From: Staphylotrichum longicolle
Lineage: Eukaryota; Ascomycota; Sordariomycetes; Sordariales; Chaetomiaceae
DNA length: 64,000 bases
Assembly (NCBI GenBank): GCA_019096155.1
Contig: JAHCVI010000005.1
Span: forward strand, 1,684,468-1,748,467
Direction: 5' to 3'
The notes beneath the pieces are model-generated. The model was given only the letters and a program-made list of their open reading frames with translations. It was not told the DNA's origin and searched no databases. Made by a program: the position numbers and the translations under genes. Positions within the stretch are counted from its first letter, which is position 1. Each line of letters opens with the position of its first letter. Shown here one piece after another: positions 44,897 through 57,900 of this stretch.

Positions 44897-45015
44897 ACAT
44901 ACGACCATACCTACCAGAGAACTTGGGATCCCGTCCGCTCTCCCTTAAATAAGCTGGTAAGGGCCAGACCAGTAGTTGGGTCGGTGACGACCAGCGAATC
45001 CCTGGTGTTGTATGT
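44897..45015 (+). rRNA. 5S ribosomal RNA gene (119 nt), plus strand
   Basis: Starts ACATACGACCATACC and ends GTTGTATGT, and carries the internal AGTAGTTGGGTCGGTGAC and CAGCGAATCCC blocks of fungal 5S rRNA. A TTTTTGTTTC run directly after it is a polymerase III terminator. It is an exact copy, in opposite orientation, of the gene at 41196-41314. The identity extends a few bases into the T-rich terminator and then stops. RNA polymerase III with TFIIIA would transcribe it from its internal promoter. Confidence 0.92.
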
Positions 45016-45526
45016 TTTTGTTTCTTTTTCCTCTCTGCCGAAACCGCCTCAGTTCCACGGCAGACAAACTCGATTGAAAGACCAGGACCCCGCGTTCTCA
45101 TGTGACCTTTTGACCCGTTGTCTCTCAAATTTAAACGTTCCTGTTCCTTGCCCTGTCAAGTTCTCCTACTTGATATTGGAGAACGTTCCAAGTGGCGAAT
45201 TTGACCCAGCCTGAAGAGATAGTTCCAGGTTCTCATTCCTGTCGTGCCACGATAAGGACGCATTCGTGCCATGTCCAAACAGTTGTTCGCCCACAGTTGA
45301 CACAAGAAGCGGTTTGAATGAAGTACCATACGGCATGCGGTCAAGTAACTGATACCCATTGAAAATACACCAGAGGATACAAGCCTAGCCAACATACACC
45401 CAATGCTGAAACGCACGCAGCCAACCATGCCCTGTCTAGACACAACAGAAAAAAACGCCGCCCATGCCAACTGAGTCTTCCTTTTGTGGTTCTGACCCAC
45501 CCTTCTCTACCCTCTCTTTGTCCCCT
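45016..45526. other. Intergenic spacer
   Basis: About 0.5 kb from the 5S gene to the GUT2 stop codon. It should include the GUT2 3' UTR. Nothing else is seen. Confidence 0.45.
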
Positions 45527-47651
45527 CTAGAGCTCATCCTCGACCGGCTTGTCATGCCGCGAGTACATGCGATACTCGAGCGAGGACTTGTAATCAATCT
45601 TGCCCTGCTCAATCTGCTTACGAGTGACCGAGAGCATCGGCTTTGGCAGGCCCATCGACTCGAGGAACGCCACAGCTAAAAACACACACCAGTCAGCGAC
45701 ACAGATTCTTCCCGGGCAAACATGATAAAAGGGGCGGTGGCTGGTTTCAACACTTACTCTCTTTCCACTCCGTGTCCTGCCTCTTGCGGTCCCACCCGAG
45801 CTCCTCCGACATGAGGTCGATGATCTTGGGCAGCGCCTCCAGCGCGGCCTGCGCATTCAAGAAGGCCAGCCTCGTCCTGCGGGCGAGCACGTCCACCGCG
45901 GTCTGGGCGTACTCGTGGCGCACGGCGTAGCGCACCTCGCCGTCGACGAAGGGGTACAGCTGCGAGATGCGCTCGCCGCGGGCCGGGAAGCGCTTGTCGG
46001 TGGGGCGGCACAGGGCGGCCACGGTCCAGGCGCGGTCGCCGTAGCTCTCGGTCAGGTGCTTGGCGACCTCGGTCTCGACGCCAAAGTGCTGGATGATGTT
46101 GATGAAGAGGGTGCGGCTGAAGCCGTGGGCGCCGACAAGGCGCACGCGGTGCGTCTGGCACGAGCCGTCGAGGTCGGCGCCGTCGTCGATGTTCTCGGTG
46201 CCGCTAACGCGAGGCGCATTGACGACGGGCTTGGTCTGCAGGTTGAAGGCCTGCACGGCGGCGTCGACGCACTCCTCGGCCATTTGCCGGTACGTGGTCC
46301 ACTTGCCTCCCGCACAGGTCACGAGGCCAGACTCCGAGATGTCGACGAGGTGGTTGCGGACGAGGGACTCGGTGTTCTTGGCCTTGGGGTCTTTAACGAG
46401 GGGCCGCAGGCCCGACCAAGCTGCCAGAACGTCACCGCGACGGACCTTAATGTCAGGCGACAAATAATGGCTGACCTCGCCGAGGATCCATTGGATGGAC
46501 TTTTCGTCTGGTAGGGGGTTCTTGGAGACCACGCCGGGCGCGTCTGTGGTGCCCGCGATCGTGTTGCCCTGCCAGGGCAGGAAGAAAATGACTCTCCCGT
46601 CCGACGTTGAAGGATCGATCAGGCCCATCTTGCCCGGGCTGTAGTAGCCGGGCAGCACGATATGCACACCCGTCGCCGGCGCGACGATTGCCTTACATTC
46701 GGGGTCGTCCAGCTTCCTGATGCCATCGGTGAAGGGGCCAGTGCAGTTGATAATGCACTTGGCCTTGATGTTGAAGTCCTGAGCCGTCTTGCCGTCTCGC
46801 TCGGGAATCCTGTCCTTGATCGTAGCGCCGCACAGCTTGCCGTTGGCGTCCTTCATAAGGCCTGTGACCTCGGCATGGTTCACGACCGTGGCGCCATAAA
46901 GCGCCGCCGTCATGGCGAGCGAGACGTTCATCCTCGAGTCGTTGTGTGCACCATCATAGTAAACCAGCGCACCGACGAGGTCAGTCTGCTTCAGCATGGG
47001 AAACGCATCGATGGCCCTGCTCTTGCTCAGGAAGTACGAGCTCTCGATGCCCTCGCTGCCGGCGAGGAAGTCGTAAAACTTGGTGCCAGCCCAGTAGTAC
47101 GGGATCTTCCACCACCGGTCGAGCGGCAGCATGATGGGAAGCCACATGCTCAGATGCGGCGCCGTCTGCAAGAAGTACTTGCGCTCCTTCAGTGCCTCCT
47201 TCACCAGCTCGTATTGGGCGTAGTCCAACTGCCAGACGGCCTTCTCGAGATAGCGCACACCGCCGTGAACCAGCTTCGTGCTCTTGCTGCTGGTGCCGCA
47301 GCTGAAGTCGCCACGCTCCACCACGGCGACCTTGAGGCCCCGTGTTGCTGCGTCGAGTGCGACACCCGAACCCGTTGCACCGGCGCCAATGACCAGGATG
47401 TCGTACTCGTCCTCCTTGTTCCCGGTGTTGCTCTTCTTGAGATCGGCAATCTGCTCGGCGCGGGACTTCACACGGGGGAAGCGCGGCAGTTTGAAGGTGC
47501 CGTCGGCGCCGAAGATCGGGGGCGGGACAACGGGGCCTTCGGAGCCGGGGATGTTGAGCGGGCGGTAGACGTAGTAGAGGGCACCACCAGCCGCGCCCGC
47601 GGCGACGGCGAGCGGCGGTATCAACCGCCTTGCTTTCGCGAACCTCGACAT
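45527..47651 (-). CDS. GUT2: Mitochondrial FAD-dependent glycerol-3-phosphate dehydrogenase, 680 aa
   Basis: Oxidises glycerol 3-phosphate to dihydroxyacetone phosphate at the inner mitochondrial membrane and passes electrons to ubiquinone. Exons on the minus strand: 47651-45758 and 45675-45527; the intron (GTAAGT/TTTAG, 82 nt) is phase 1 and joins DTEWKE to TVAFLESMGLPKPM. I chose ATG 47651 (MSRFAKARRLIPPL) because no ATG precedes it in the leader and it begins a basic presequence followed by a hydrophobic anchor (about residues 12-29). The FAD-binding motif ILVIGAGATGSG is at about 86-96. Other family blocks are RGDFSCGTSSKSTKLVHGGV, PHLSMWLPIMLP, YYDGAHNDSRMN and AAWSGLRPLV with TCAGGKWTTYRQMAEE. 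Length is standard for fungal GUT2. Confidence 0.96.
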
Positions 47652-47817
47652 GGCCGGCTCGATGGAAATCTGGGAAGAGGAAAGTCTGTTTACGTGGCGG
47701 CGGCCCGCGGCAGCCGTTCTATAGTTGACTCGAGAATGTGAAAGAGTGGATTGCGGCTGCTCCACCAATGACGCAACCGTCCGAGGCACAAGGGAACTGC
47801 TTGTTCGCAGCGCAGAC

Positions 47818-47891
47818 CTGAAACCTTAGAGTCAGCCGCGATTCAGGAACACACTCGAGTCTCGCAGCTTCCAAAAAACCGAGATCCTTAC
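47818..47891 (-). other. Predicted intron in the GUT2 5' UTR
   Basis: The minus strand upstream of GUT2 has donor GTAAGG (47891), a GCTGAC branch site and acceptor TTTCAG (47818), 74 nt apart, with no ATG between the intron and the start codon. This fits a 5' UTR intron; transcript data would decide. Confidence 0.5.
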
Positions 47892-49684
47892 CGTCGCCGG
47901 TCCAGAACTTCTAGCGTAGTGCGCCGTCAGCCAACACGAATCTGCGGTTGCAGTCGCCGCGCCGTCGTTTCTCGGCAGGGGAGGATCGCCCAAATGTTCG
48001 ACTCCGATTGCAGATCAGCGGACACCCGTCTTCAAGAAAAAACAAGTGTGTCCGTCTCCGCAAAGCACAAAAGAGGAGAAGATGCAAGTCACCAGGCCGT
48101 CATAGCCCGAAGCAGCGAGGCGCGTGAGAATCCACGCCCGTCCCTCGTGGTCTTGCAGAGGAGGGGAGGGGAGTCGACGGAAGTCATGGTGAGTTGTTTT
48201 GTTCAGAACTTCGGGGGTTGCAGCTCGTGAAAGCCGAACTTTTGTCAAGGGCCCGAAGACGGGATGGATGCGACCACCAACAAACGACGGTCCCCCACGC
48301 GCGCCCGCAGGTGCAACCCCTGCGGGCCGAGGGCAGGGCACCTCAGCAGCAGCTCCCGTAGCCAATACGCCGGCAAAATTGGGGCACGTTGCCCCGCTGC
48401 AGAGGCGCTGATTTTCCGCCAATGGGAGGCACAGCGCTGGAGAATAGTGGCAGTGGCTGCCCGCGATGTTCTCTGCAGGGCCTGCAGATGATCTCTCGGG
48501 AGGCTGCCATCGGGTTGAAATCAGCCGCGAGAGATGAGCCGCAAGCCGAGAGACTTCTTGACATGGACTTCCAAATCCCCTCACTCAACTTCGTTTTGTG
48601 TCATTTACTTTACGCAACTACCATCAACAGGTCCTCTGAAGAACTATGAGAAGAGAGCGTTGAATCCTCAGAGCAATGAACGACTCAAGTTGGGACCAAG
48701 CCGAGTGATGAGCAGACACTCCAGTTTGTTGCGCTTCGGTTTCACATATCTCTTTCCCCAGAGGACAGCCACCGACCCATCAAGGCAACAAGTTCGTTCC
48801 CCTTGAACGCAAAAAAACGCATCCGTCTATCCATGTAGTTGGGTAGTCCGCCACCAGACGCCGCAAGGATGCACCTCGCAACCACTGTGATGGAGTCACA
48901 CCACAGCTCTCAGAGTCCCCAGCAACTTGATCCGAGGAACAGTACACTACCATCATCAGGCGTCGGAATCGCCGGCAGACTACCGTGTATGTCGGCATCG
49001 AAGTAACACTTTCTAGGAAAAAGAGCAGCAGCCACTTGTGGTTTGATTCATTAACCATCCGGTTATGCCGCCCGGCAACTCCCGGGAGCTGAGCTGTTGA
49101 ACTGCCGTCTTGCATGTGATGACAGCAGTTCGAGGTAACCCTGTTTGTGGCCAAGAAGAAGCGGGAAGTTTTGTGCCCCGATGCAGAACCATGAAAAGCG
49201 TAGTCTGAGCTTGTAAACGAGGGGACGTCCCTGGAAGATTCAGAGTCTGTCTCTGTGGGGGAAGCCCGTCTCTTGTGGACAGCGTTGGTAAGGCGATGTG
49301 AAAATGCCCTTGTCATAGGGCGGAATCAGACCTTATAAGGGGACGGTTGTGCCTTGTCTCAAACCTGTCAAAGCCGAGCGGTAAAACCCGGTCTGTCTGC
49401 TGTCCGATGTTGATTGCAGATGTATGTTTATGCGCGCCTTGCTGGCTTTGCATACACGCAGAGGACCCACAGAGAATGAACAGCGAGAGCCTGACCGTGA
49501 GCTGATTCAGTAGCAAGGAAACGATATCGCATTGTTAGCGTTGTACAGTATTTACACCATCCAATATCAGCCCCTGCCCGCCCCAGTGTTCCGCCGCCCC
49601 TGGCGTCCTTCTCCCGACTCGCACGACACGAGCAGTCCCCAGTGTAACAAGTTGCATCTATCGACAAAAGAAAGCGGGTTTTGT
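47892..49684. other. Intergenic spacer, 1.8 kb
   Basis: Contains the GUT2 promoter at its left end and the COX5 3' UTR at its right end. ORFs of up to about 180 codons (for example minus strand 48780-49316) have no recognisable features. Confidence 0.4.
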
Positions 49685-50541
49685 TTATGCCTTCGCCGAG
49701 GGGGACTGAACGTGGCCCTTGCCCGAGTAGCCCTCGGACGAGAGACCGGTCAACGGGTCGGAGTTTTGGTTCTGTGGGCAGGGTTGATGTTAGCGGCTGT
49801 CGATTGTGACTGGTACGAGGAGAGTTTTGGAATCTCACCTTCAGGAACTCGTTTGTCGCCTCCTGGTACTCCTTGGTCATGGTGGCCGGCGGCGGGCGGG
49901 CAAAGGAGCGCATGGTCGCGAAAATGACGAAGCTGGCGAAGACGCCGATGGCAGTGTAGAGGATGACCTTCTTGTTCTCGCCCGGGGGAGGGAGGGAGCG
50001 AGGGCCGTGGGGGCCGAAGGCGATCCAGTAGGCTGTGATTGAGACATGTCGGGTTAGTATGTTGTTTGTTTTTGGTGGTGGTCCATGATACGATATGACC
50101 CATGCGAGCGGGCGGGGGGCGCGAGTGACGTCGACATTCTGGCAGCTCCTCAAGCTCCGTACCCATCAATTGACGACCCTAAAACCATCGCAGAGCATCC
50201 CAATTGCAGCTGTAGAGCTTGGATCAAGCTCCGTCGTGCCCGAGGAATTGACCCGACGTTGTGTGATGGAAAGCATGATGCGACAAGGAAAGTCTTGGCG
50301 TCGGCAACTTACCGGCCTTCTTCTCCTGAACCGTCAGCTCAGTCCAGCTGCCCTTCATCCGGTCGCGCAGGGCCATCCAGAGCTCGGCCTGCTCCTGCAT
50401 CGGCATGCCCTCCCATCTCTTCTCGATGTTGGCCAGCGTCGGGTTCGAGATGGCGTGCGTCGAGGCGGCGCGGTAGCCGAGGGCGGTGGTTGCCGACTGC
50501 CGGGAGGCGCGCACAAGCGAGTTGCGGAGGACGGACGACAT
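49685..50541 (-). CDS. COX5: Cytochrome c oxidase subunit 5 (COX5; mammalian subunit IV family), 169 aa
   Basis: A nuclear-encoded subunit of respiratory complex IV. Exons on the minus strand: 50541-50313, 50032-49839 and 49771-49685. The introns, GTAAGT/CACAG (280 nt, long for this window) and GTGAGA/CACAG (67 nt), give joins EKKAAYWIAFGPHGPR and NEFLKNQNSDPLTG. The N-terminus, MSSVLRNSLVRASRQSATT, is an Arg/Ser-rich mitochondrial presequence. The mature part starts around HAISNPTLANIEKRWEGM, followed by QAELWMALRDRMKGSW, typical of fungal COX5. One membrane helix, VILYTAIGVFASFVIFATM, is followed by ARPPPATMTKEYQEATNEFL. The last exon ends GYSGKGHVQSPSAKA. All joins are in phase and the length is usual. 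It is transcribed divergently from the MMS22-type gene. Confidence 0.96.
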
Positions 50542-51907
50542 GGTGGGCGGGATCGTGGTGGTCGTTTGTTCGAGGGGTCTCGGACTCGACGCGGGTGTTA
50601 TGAGGGGAGATGGGTCCAATTGATGTACCGGCGCGGCGGGCGGCCTGGAGCTCCTTCGTCGACGTGGTTTTGTGGGAGAGGTGAAGTCATGCACGGACGA
50701 GCTTTTTTTCGGGCAGATGGTCTCAGCTCGGAATTCGAGGTGGTCTGATTGGGGAGATCCTGGTCCTGCCCGTTCCGCTTAATTGCAAACATGGCGGAGC
50801 CCCGCACGATTGAATGATGTAACGGTGGCCCACGGTTGGAACGGCGCACTGTGCCTCGGAGGAGTCTTGGTGGCAGTCATCTTCCGTTTCGAAGAGGTTA
50901 GCCAACCCCCTCGGACTGACTCCAATGGGAGCTGTTGCGTTCTTCTTACAAATGACCCCTGTGAGAATATGATACAGGAAACTTGAAGTTAAATATATAC
51001 ACGAGGAGCGCCCTGTTCTTCACATATTTTGGTTCGCCGGCAGCTCCTAGGGCTTGTTCTATGCACAGCTTTCGCACCAACTCAAGCTGATCTGGGGAGA
51101 CAAAACTGAGGATGCAGGCCGGTGAACTAGTACTACTTTGGATGACTCGATTCCGTCACCCATTAGCTCGATTTCTTTTGCTGATCTTGCTCCGACGGTG
51201 GCGAGGGTCTCTTGGTCTGAGGTTCGAGGGTTTTGCTGCTTTCATGTGAGCTTCCATGCCGGGTTGTCGTGAGTACTCAATCTCACGCAATAGTAGAGCC
51301 TTCTCGTTGTTCCTTCAATTCCTTGAAACTCGGATTAAATGTGTAGTAAGCTGAGATGGCGGTCAACAACTCGTCCCTGAGTGCGAGACCCAACATTCCT
51401 ACCATTGCCGATCCCAAAGGCCACGATCATGCCGATTGCAAAGAATTTGGACTGGTTGCTCATGATTGTATGGGGTTGCCTTGTGGAAGGCAAGGGCGAC
51501 TCCGACTTGTCAATGATGGGTGTTGATACTGCTGGAATGTGTCTGGCAAGGAGTTGTTGATGACGTTTTCTGGGGGATTTTCCTTTGCTGTTGGTGGTAC
51601 CGTACTGTAACGGACAGTCTTGGCGAAACGGAATCCCTCTCTCCACGATGCATCTCATTCTCCGGTTGGACCCGAAGGTTGCAGGTTGCCAATTGCCAAT
51701 TAACTGGTGGCGCAACGCGAACGCCAAAACTGCCCCACCAGAGCTCTGTGAAAGTCGCGTCCCACAGCAAATGCACGCGTCCTGAGTGGTGCAGCACAAC
51801 GACAAGCTTGCACACGTCGACTTCACGAACCCTGCATGTTCCTGCTGCAACTCTCGAAAGAACGACTTGATGATTCCATGATATTTCCGACATGATAACA
51901 AGGAACA
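50542..51907. other. Divergent promoter region between COX5 and the MMS22-type gene, 1.4 kb
   Basis: No coding sequence recognised. It should hold the COX5 leader and promoter (left) and those of the repair gene (right). No tRNA or repeat found. Confidence 0.45.
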
Positions 51908-54900
51908 ATGAGGAACTGGAGGGAATTGGGAGAGGTACCGGACTCGGACGACGACAGCTTCGATGACACGGAATTCCACGACAACGACCTGCCCGAGCAG
52001 TTGCCTAAAAACGATGTTGACGGGGTGCCAGGGAAGGGGGATGGAGTGCACACGGCACATGCCAAAGACGACGACATCTGGGAGATTCCGAGCTCTTCAC
52101 CACGACGAGCTTCACCTTCGCTTCCAACCTTCCACGGTCAAGCATCCCAGCTGTTGAGCCAGCCTCCTTGGTCTGCCCAACCGATACCCACAAAAGGAGA
52201 TATTCTTCCGGCATTCCCCCCCTCCTCCGAGAACGCTGCCGATACGCCCGCATCTTCGGCGGAAAATGGGCACCATACCACGACGACGTTCCCGCAGGAT
52301 GAAATATCCACTGGATATGTTCGGGTCACGACACCGGATGTATTGCCGTCTTCCCCTGCGAGTATTCTCTCAAGAACACCGACACCTCCATTGTCTCTAT
52401 CACTCCCTCGACTCCGTGTCTCGCCACCTCCAGCCAGCCTTGGCCCGCCCCAGGATTACGGACCAGGGCAAGATGAGGAGGAAGAAGAGCTGTCAAGGCA
52501 GACCGCTGTTCGATTGGAGCGTTCACTGCGGCCGCGAAAGCCAATCCAGCAGCATCCATACGCGCTTGAGAATGCACAATATGCGACGGTCATGAAGTCG
52601 CACGGGGTAAAGCCCATCAGGGTCGTCCAGGGGCCTCGGCAAGAACGAGGGGAAGCTGAGGAAGACTCTCAGGATCAAGAATTCCAGGCCGAGGAAAGTC
52701 AGGAGGCGAGTGCGCAGGGGCTAGCTGGACTGGAGGACAGCGGGCCCATCCTATTTGATGACGACGAGGACGAACTCGCACTCACTCCTTCGCTCCCGAA
52801 AACGTCCCCTCACGGTCAGGGGTTGCGGACTAGTAGCCAGCAAACCGGCGCCGACCACACAGATGCGACGAGTCTTTCCGACGACGAGTTCCCAACACTA
52901 GAAAGGCTCCATCCAGTGTCTGCAAAGAAACGGCAGCGGATTCTGAAGCGGCAACGTTCTCAGTTACTGTCCTCGACACAACGGAAAAGACCCAGGTTCG
53001 TGCCAGATTCGTCGCCCCAGGGATCTCCACAACGCCCCACGTTTATCCAACCTCCGCCCCCGACCATATGGGATTTGTCGTCTTCACCTCCAGAACCGCC
53101 GCCGCTGGAGAATCCGTCACCGCAGTTCAGAGTCACGCCTCGGTCGCCTGCACAGCGACGCCCGAAGACACCTGGCCCCTCCGTTCAGAAACCAGTTTCG
53201 ACTGCGGCATCACTCGACGATGGTGATGCAGATGCTCCAATCGCTATTGAAGAGGACACTCAAAGCGATCTTGGGGATGAGGACCTGACTGATTCTGCCG
53301 ACAGCTCAGGCAGTGAATCGGAAGTGGTTCGCCAAAACATTCGCAGGATTCGCGGCGTGCTCCCTGCGTCGTGGCTTCGAATAGACCAACAACAAAGCAA
53401 ACCTGCTGCTCGGGATGCGAGGAGACGGAGCCCCGAGCTCTCCCCGGATCGAAATGTCAGGCGAGGTGTGGCTTTACCGCGTCAAGGACTCTCCCGGCCA
53501 TCGAGCACGGCGCCGCTGATGTTGTTTGAGTCTGATGAATCCGAGGACGAGTTGCCACGAAGGGAGGATCCTGCAGATGAACCGGCTCACATTAACCGGT
53601 CAGCCATCCTCACTGCTGAGGACGACGGAGCCTCGGTGGTCGAAGAGGATACCATTAACTGGATGCTCCCTGGGAGGAAGCGGGCCGGGTCACACAGCAC
53701 GTCCAGCAGAGGAAAGAAAAAACAAAAACAGAGCGGAACACAATCGGTCTTCAAGGGCCGCGTCGACCAGCTATCCCGGCAGCCCAAGATAACTCAAGTT
53801 CTCAATCGATCAAAGCATGGCGCCGCTTCGACATCTGCAAAGCGAGACTCGATTACCCATAGGCGACATCATGGCGGTGCCGTGTCGAATCGCAGAGCCG
53901 GAAAGAGGGCGACTACGCCACCACTCCTGAGCATTTTGGACGTTGTGGAACCTGATGCCCCAAGGTTCGTCAAGATTGCCGCACGCTCGGTGAAGAACAA
54001 GGCAAATCTGGGCAAGGTCAGCCCATCAAAAAAGGTCATCAGCCTGGCAACGCGAAGCGACAATGTCGACGCTCTTTCAGTTCTCAGAGATTGGAAGTCG
54101 GGCAAAACGAAGCCAAAAGTTACCGTCCCGCCACCAAAGAAGCTGGCAAAGCCAAAGAACAGACCGGCACTTCGCGAGATATCAACAAATCCAACTGCAC
54201 GGCCCCGGGGAGCTCAACCGCAGAAGCTGGCGCGACAAAGCAGCCTGGCCGCATTCGTGCGTGTGGAAGAGGACAATGAGCCCCAGGCTCCGCAGCCGCA
54301 ACCAAGCTCAGCCCTGAAACCAAGGGAACCTTTTCAAACTCGCGATTTGAATCTACACCCCGCACAGCTAGAGGAGGACGAATCTGAGGACAAACGGCGA
54401 CGACTCAACGCCCGAAAACGGAAGCTAGATGCTTTCTACAGGAGACGGCGAACGGAAGTCGATGCATCAACCGAGAGTGGGCTGGCCCAGAATTTGGATG
54501 TGAACTTTACGCTTCAGGAGCCTCTGGTACATGAACAACACAACGATGTCCATGTCGCCCCTTATACCGAAGAGGTGTCGGCTCCCACGATTCGGGAGAA
54601 GACGGATGGCAGGTCCAGATTCCGCAAGAGACACCGACCCCAGCGTGTTGATACCGAAGCTCCGCAATATGCACGCGCGAACGACCCCCTTCCGGTAAAT
54701 TTCTCTGTGACTGAGCCTCAGGAGCACCACCCTCCAGACAAGCTCAAGGGCCTCGGCCCATACGGGACGCAATACACTCACCATTTCGAGATTTTCCCCC
54801 TCGACAGGGGTGTCTTCTTTCACGAGAGCACTATCATTGGCCGCGGATTGCTGCGAGACGCGGTTGATGCTGGACTGTCTGATCGAATTCGTCATCAACG

Positions 54901-57900
54901 GCCGACCGTTTCGTTCCTCTTGGACGGACGACCCTTGCGATGGGGACCGTGGAACGACAGCACCTCGTCTGAGCTTGGCATCCTCGTCGACTGGGTCACT
55001 GAGCAACTGGTAGCCAGCCTGACCACAGACGAGAGCACAGGCCTAAAGGCGGTTGAGGCGGCCGACTTTGTCCTCGGATACATCCTCCGCTCTCTAAGCG
55101 TCCAGAGCGACGCCGAGGAGAAGGCGTTTGTCTCCAGATATCTGGAGGTCTTCTCGAGCTTTATCAGTCGCTTTGAGTCGATTGAGTGGAGCACCGTTCC
55201 CATCAGCACAAGGAGAACACAAATCGAGGTCGCTGTCCGTATCTGCTTGTCAATGCTCGCGGTGCGTTCGTTGAGCCAGTCATCGAGCAGTGACTTCATG
55301 CAGTCCATGAAGCTCGATGAGCTGCTCAAGCAATCGGCGACTGCCACTATTCGGCGCCTCGTGGAGTGTGGCACAGAGGACCTGCGGACGCTTTACGCTG
55401 ACCTCCAACGCGCGACATTCAGAGAACGAGGGATACACCCTCACCATTTCATTGCGAACTGTTGGGTGGCTATGATGGGACTCTTGGAGACTGCGTCCAT
55501 CCCGAGAAGCTCCTTCTGGGATGTCACGCAGGCCGTCATGCTCAACCGAGGGCCCGCACCAGACTCGGACGTTCAAGTGTTCGAGAGGCTCTGGCACGAC
55601 ATGTTGACCTTACTACCGCTCTGTGAGGTTGACAGCTCCGGGCTTCTTGTTTCGGGCATCCGACACACCGCCCCGGTGGAAGGGTGGACGCTGCCGCAGC
55701 AGCTGTTGAAGCGCGTGTTCCAGCTGTACCAAGCAAGCCCTCGTCAACCACCAGGCTTCATTGACTACTGCCGGTCTCTCGTGGCGCGTTGTCATTTTCT
55801 CGTGGAACAATGGGGATGGCGCAAGTGTACCGGCATAATCGGAACCATCTTTGACTTCTTCGGCTCTCAGAGCCTCGGGCACTTGAGGAACGAAGAAGTG
55901 TACAAGTCCCCCCGGTTTCTCGAGGAACTGGACCGCGGGCCTTCCTTGTCCATTGAGCCGGAGGACCGATGCTTCCACATCTTCATTAAGATCCTGGCCT
56001 TGACAATCCAGCGCCTCAGGGGGTTGGGGCGTGTCAATGACATCAGGAATCTGGTGGCCAGGACACTCCCCAATCACAACCGACAATACCTCAAAGAAGA
56101 CACCATCCATCAACACGACCTGGCTGCGCTGAGAAACCATCACGACCTTTTGTGTACTCTCTTCTGGGTTTCGCCACCCGACTTGCGGCCGGCAGTGCAT
56201 TTGATCGAGAAGCTGGTCGTCCCCGGCAGCGCCCACAAGGAAGCCTGTCTGATCAACGTTAGAGCCTGGAATCAGCTTGCACGGTTCATGATATCCAACG
56301 GCGAGGGCGGCGCCGCATTCCGACCGCTTGCGGCCTGGCGCAACAACGTCTTCAACCAGGTCCTGGATCAGTATCTCTCGGCCGCCTCGGACATTGAGCA
56401 GCAGTTCCGGGCACTGTCCAGCGAGGCGTCAGGCATAAGCAAGGCGTTCCGGGATGAGATGGTGGCCAAAAACAAGGCGACGGCGCTGGATGTGCTGCAC
56501 TGCTTGGTCAAGGCGTCCTTGGACGTTCTACAACGCGCGCCGACGTTGGAGGCGGCATTGTACGCGCTCAATACGGGTAGGTGGATGGACTGTCTTCGTT
56601 GGAAAAGGGATGCTAACGTTCAAGCAGGTCAACTTCAAAAAGTGTTCACCAGTCTTGACTATCAATCACCTGGATTCGATTGGAGCATCCTCCGCGTGGC
56701 GCTGGATACCCTGGAGCACCTTTTGAGTCGGATAGATGGGGCTTCTGAGGAGCAATACTCGAGCGAATTCTCCGATAATCTCGACGCTCCTCATCTGGAA
56801 GACGCTGTCCTGGTACGTTCTATGTTTGTTTCAAGTTTGAGAACCGAACTTATTGACGTTGCCCTAGCTTGTGAACGAGCACCTGACCAAGGACTTCTTT
56901 TGGATGTGCCGCACGACTCTCGCCCTCCCCTTGAATCAGTCTCCCAGGCAACACAATGCGCAATCTGCCTGCGCCGAGAAGACAGTAACTCTCGCCGCCA
57001 AGATTGCTGTCAGGTTCATCAAGAACAGGGTCACGGTACGTTGTCTCTGGCGGGTTTTGGGAAAGATCATTGACTGACGTTACTTTGCCAGCAACTCCTA
57101 TCCTTTTTCTCAGCCGGAAAGTACAGTTTGTTCAATGACGTACCGAAAAACCTCAATATCCCGGAGCGGAGATATCTCCCCCTATTTCTTGCGGTTCTTG
57201 TCAAGAATCATATATTCGACTTTAAAGACCTCCGGACGAACATCTTAGGGCTTTGGATACTCTCAATCGTGAAGCCCCAGAGGCTTCTCGGGTACGAAAA
57301 TTACCTGGCCGAGGTTCTCAAGAAGCACAACCTACCCTTCCTCGACCGCGCCACAGTCGCAGTCGGAATCCCGCCCGACTACAACTCCAACATTGACTTC
57401 TTCGCCTGCGCCATCCACTACATGCGCAAAACACTCCTCGCCTCCAACTCGGCCCAAGCCAAGCCCCAGCGCGACGAGTTCTCCAAGACCCTTCAGCTCG
57501 CCATGCACAGAATCAAAGACGACCTCTCCCTGCTCCGCGCGCAGCAGCACCCGGCCGAGCACGCCGCCTACGTCGACTTTGCCCGCCAGGCCATCTCGCT
57601 GGTCAAGTCGCACGGCGTCGGCATCTGCGCCGTCGACCCCTTCTTCACGCAGCCGAGCGCCGACTACGCGCCCCCCGTGCAGGACCCGCAGCTGCACACG
57701 GCGGGCATCGTCGCGTACGGCGTCCGCCTGGGCGAGCGCGACGTCACGGCCGCGCCGCAGCTGTTCCACTACCTGCTCAACAACTTCAAGATTGCGCTGG
57801 GCAACGACGGGCTCGCGCAGGAGTGCGCCATCCTGGGCCGGGCGATGAGGGGCGACGCGCACGTCTTGTCGTTCGTGCTGCAGTACATGTTGCCGGCGGT

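Noticed and set aside
41188..45023. Perfect inverted repeats as terminal repeats of a mobile element carrying the decarboxylase gene
   Set aside because: Each repeat is a complete 5S rRNA gene with its own terminator; no transposase and no target-site duplication were seen.
48780..49316. 178-codon minus-strand ORF between GUT2 and COX5
   Set aside because: Starts with ATG but shows no domain, no conserved-looking blocks and no splice signals that extend it.
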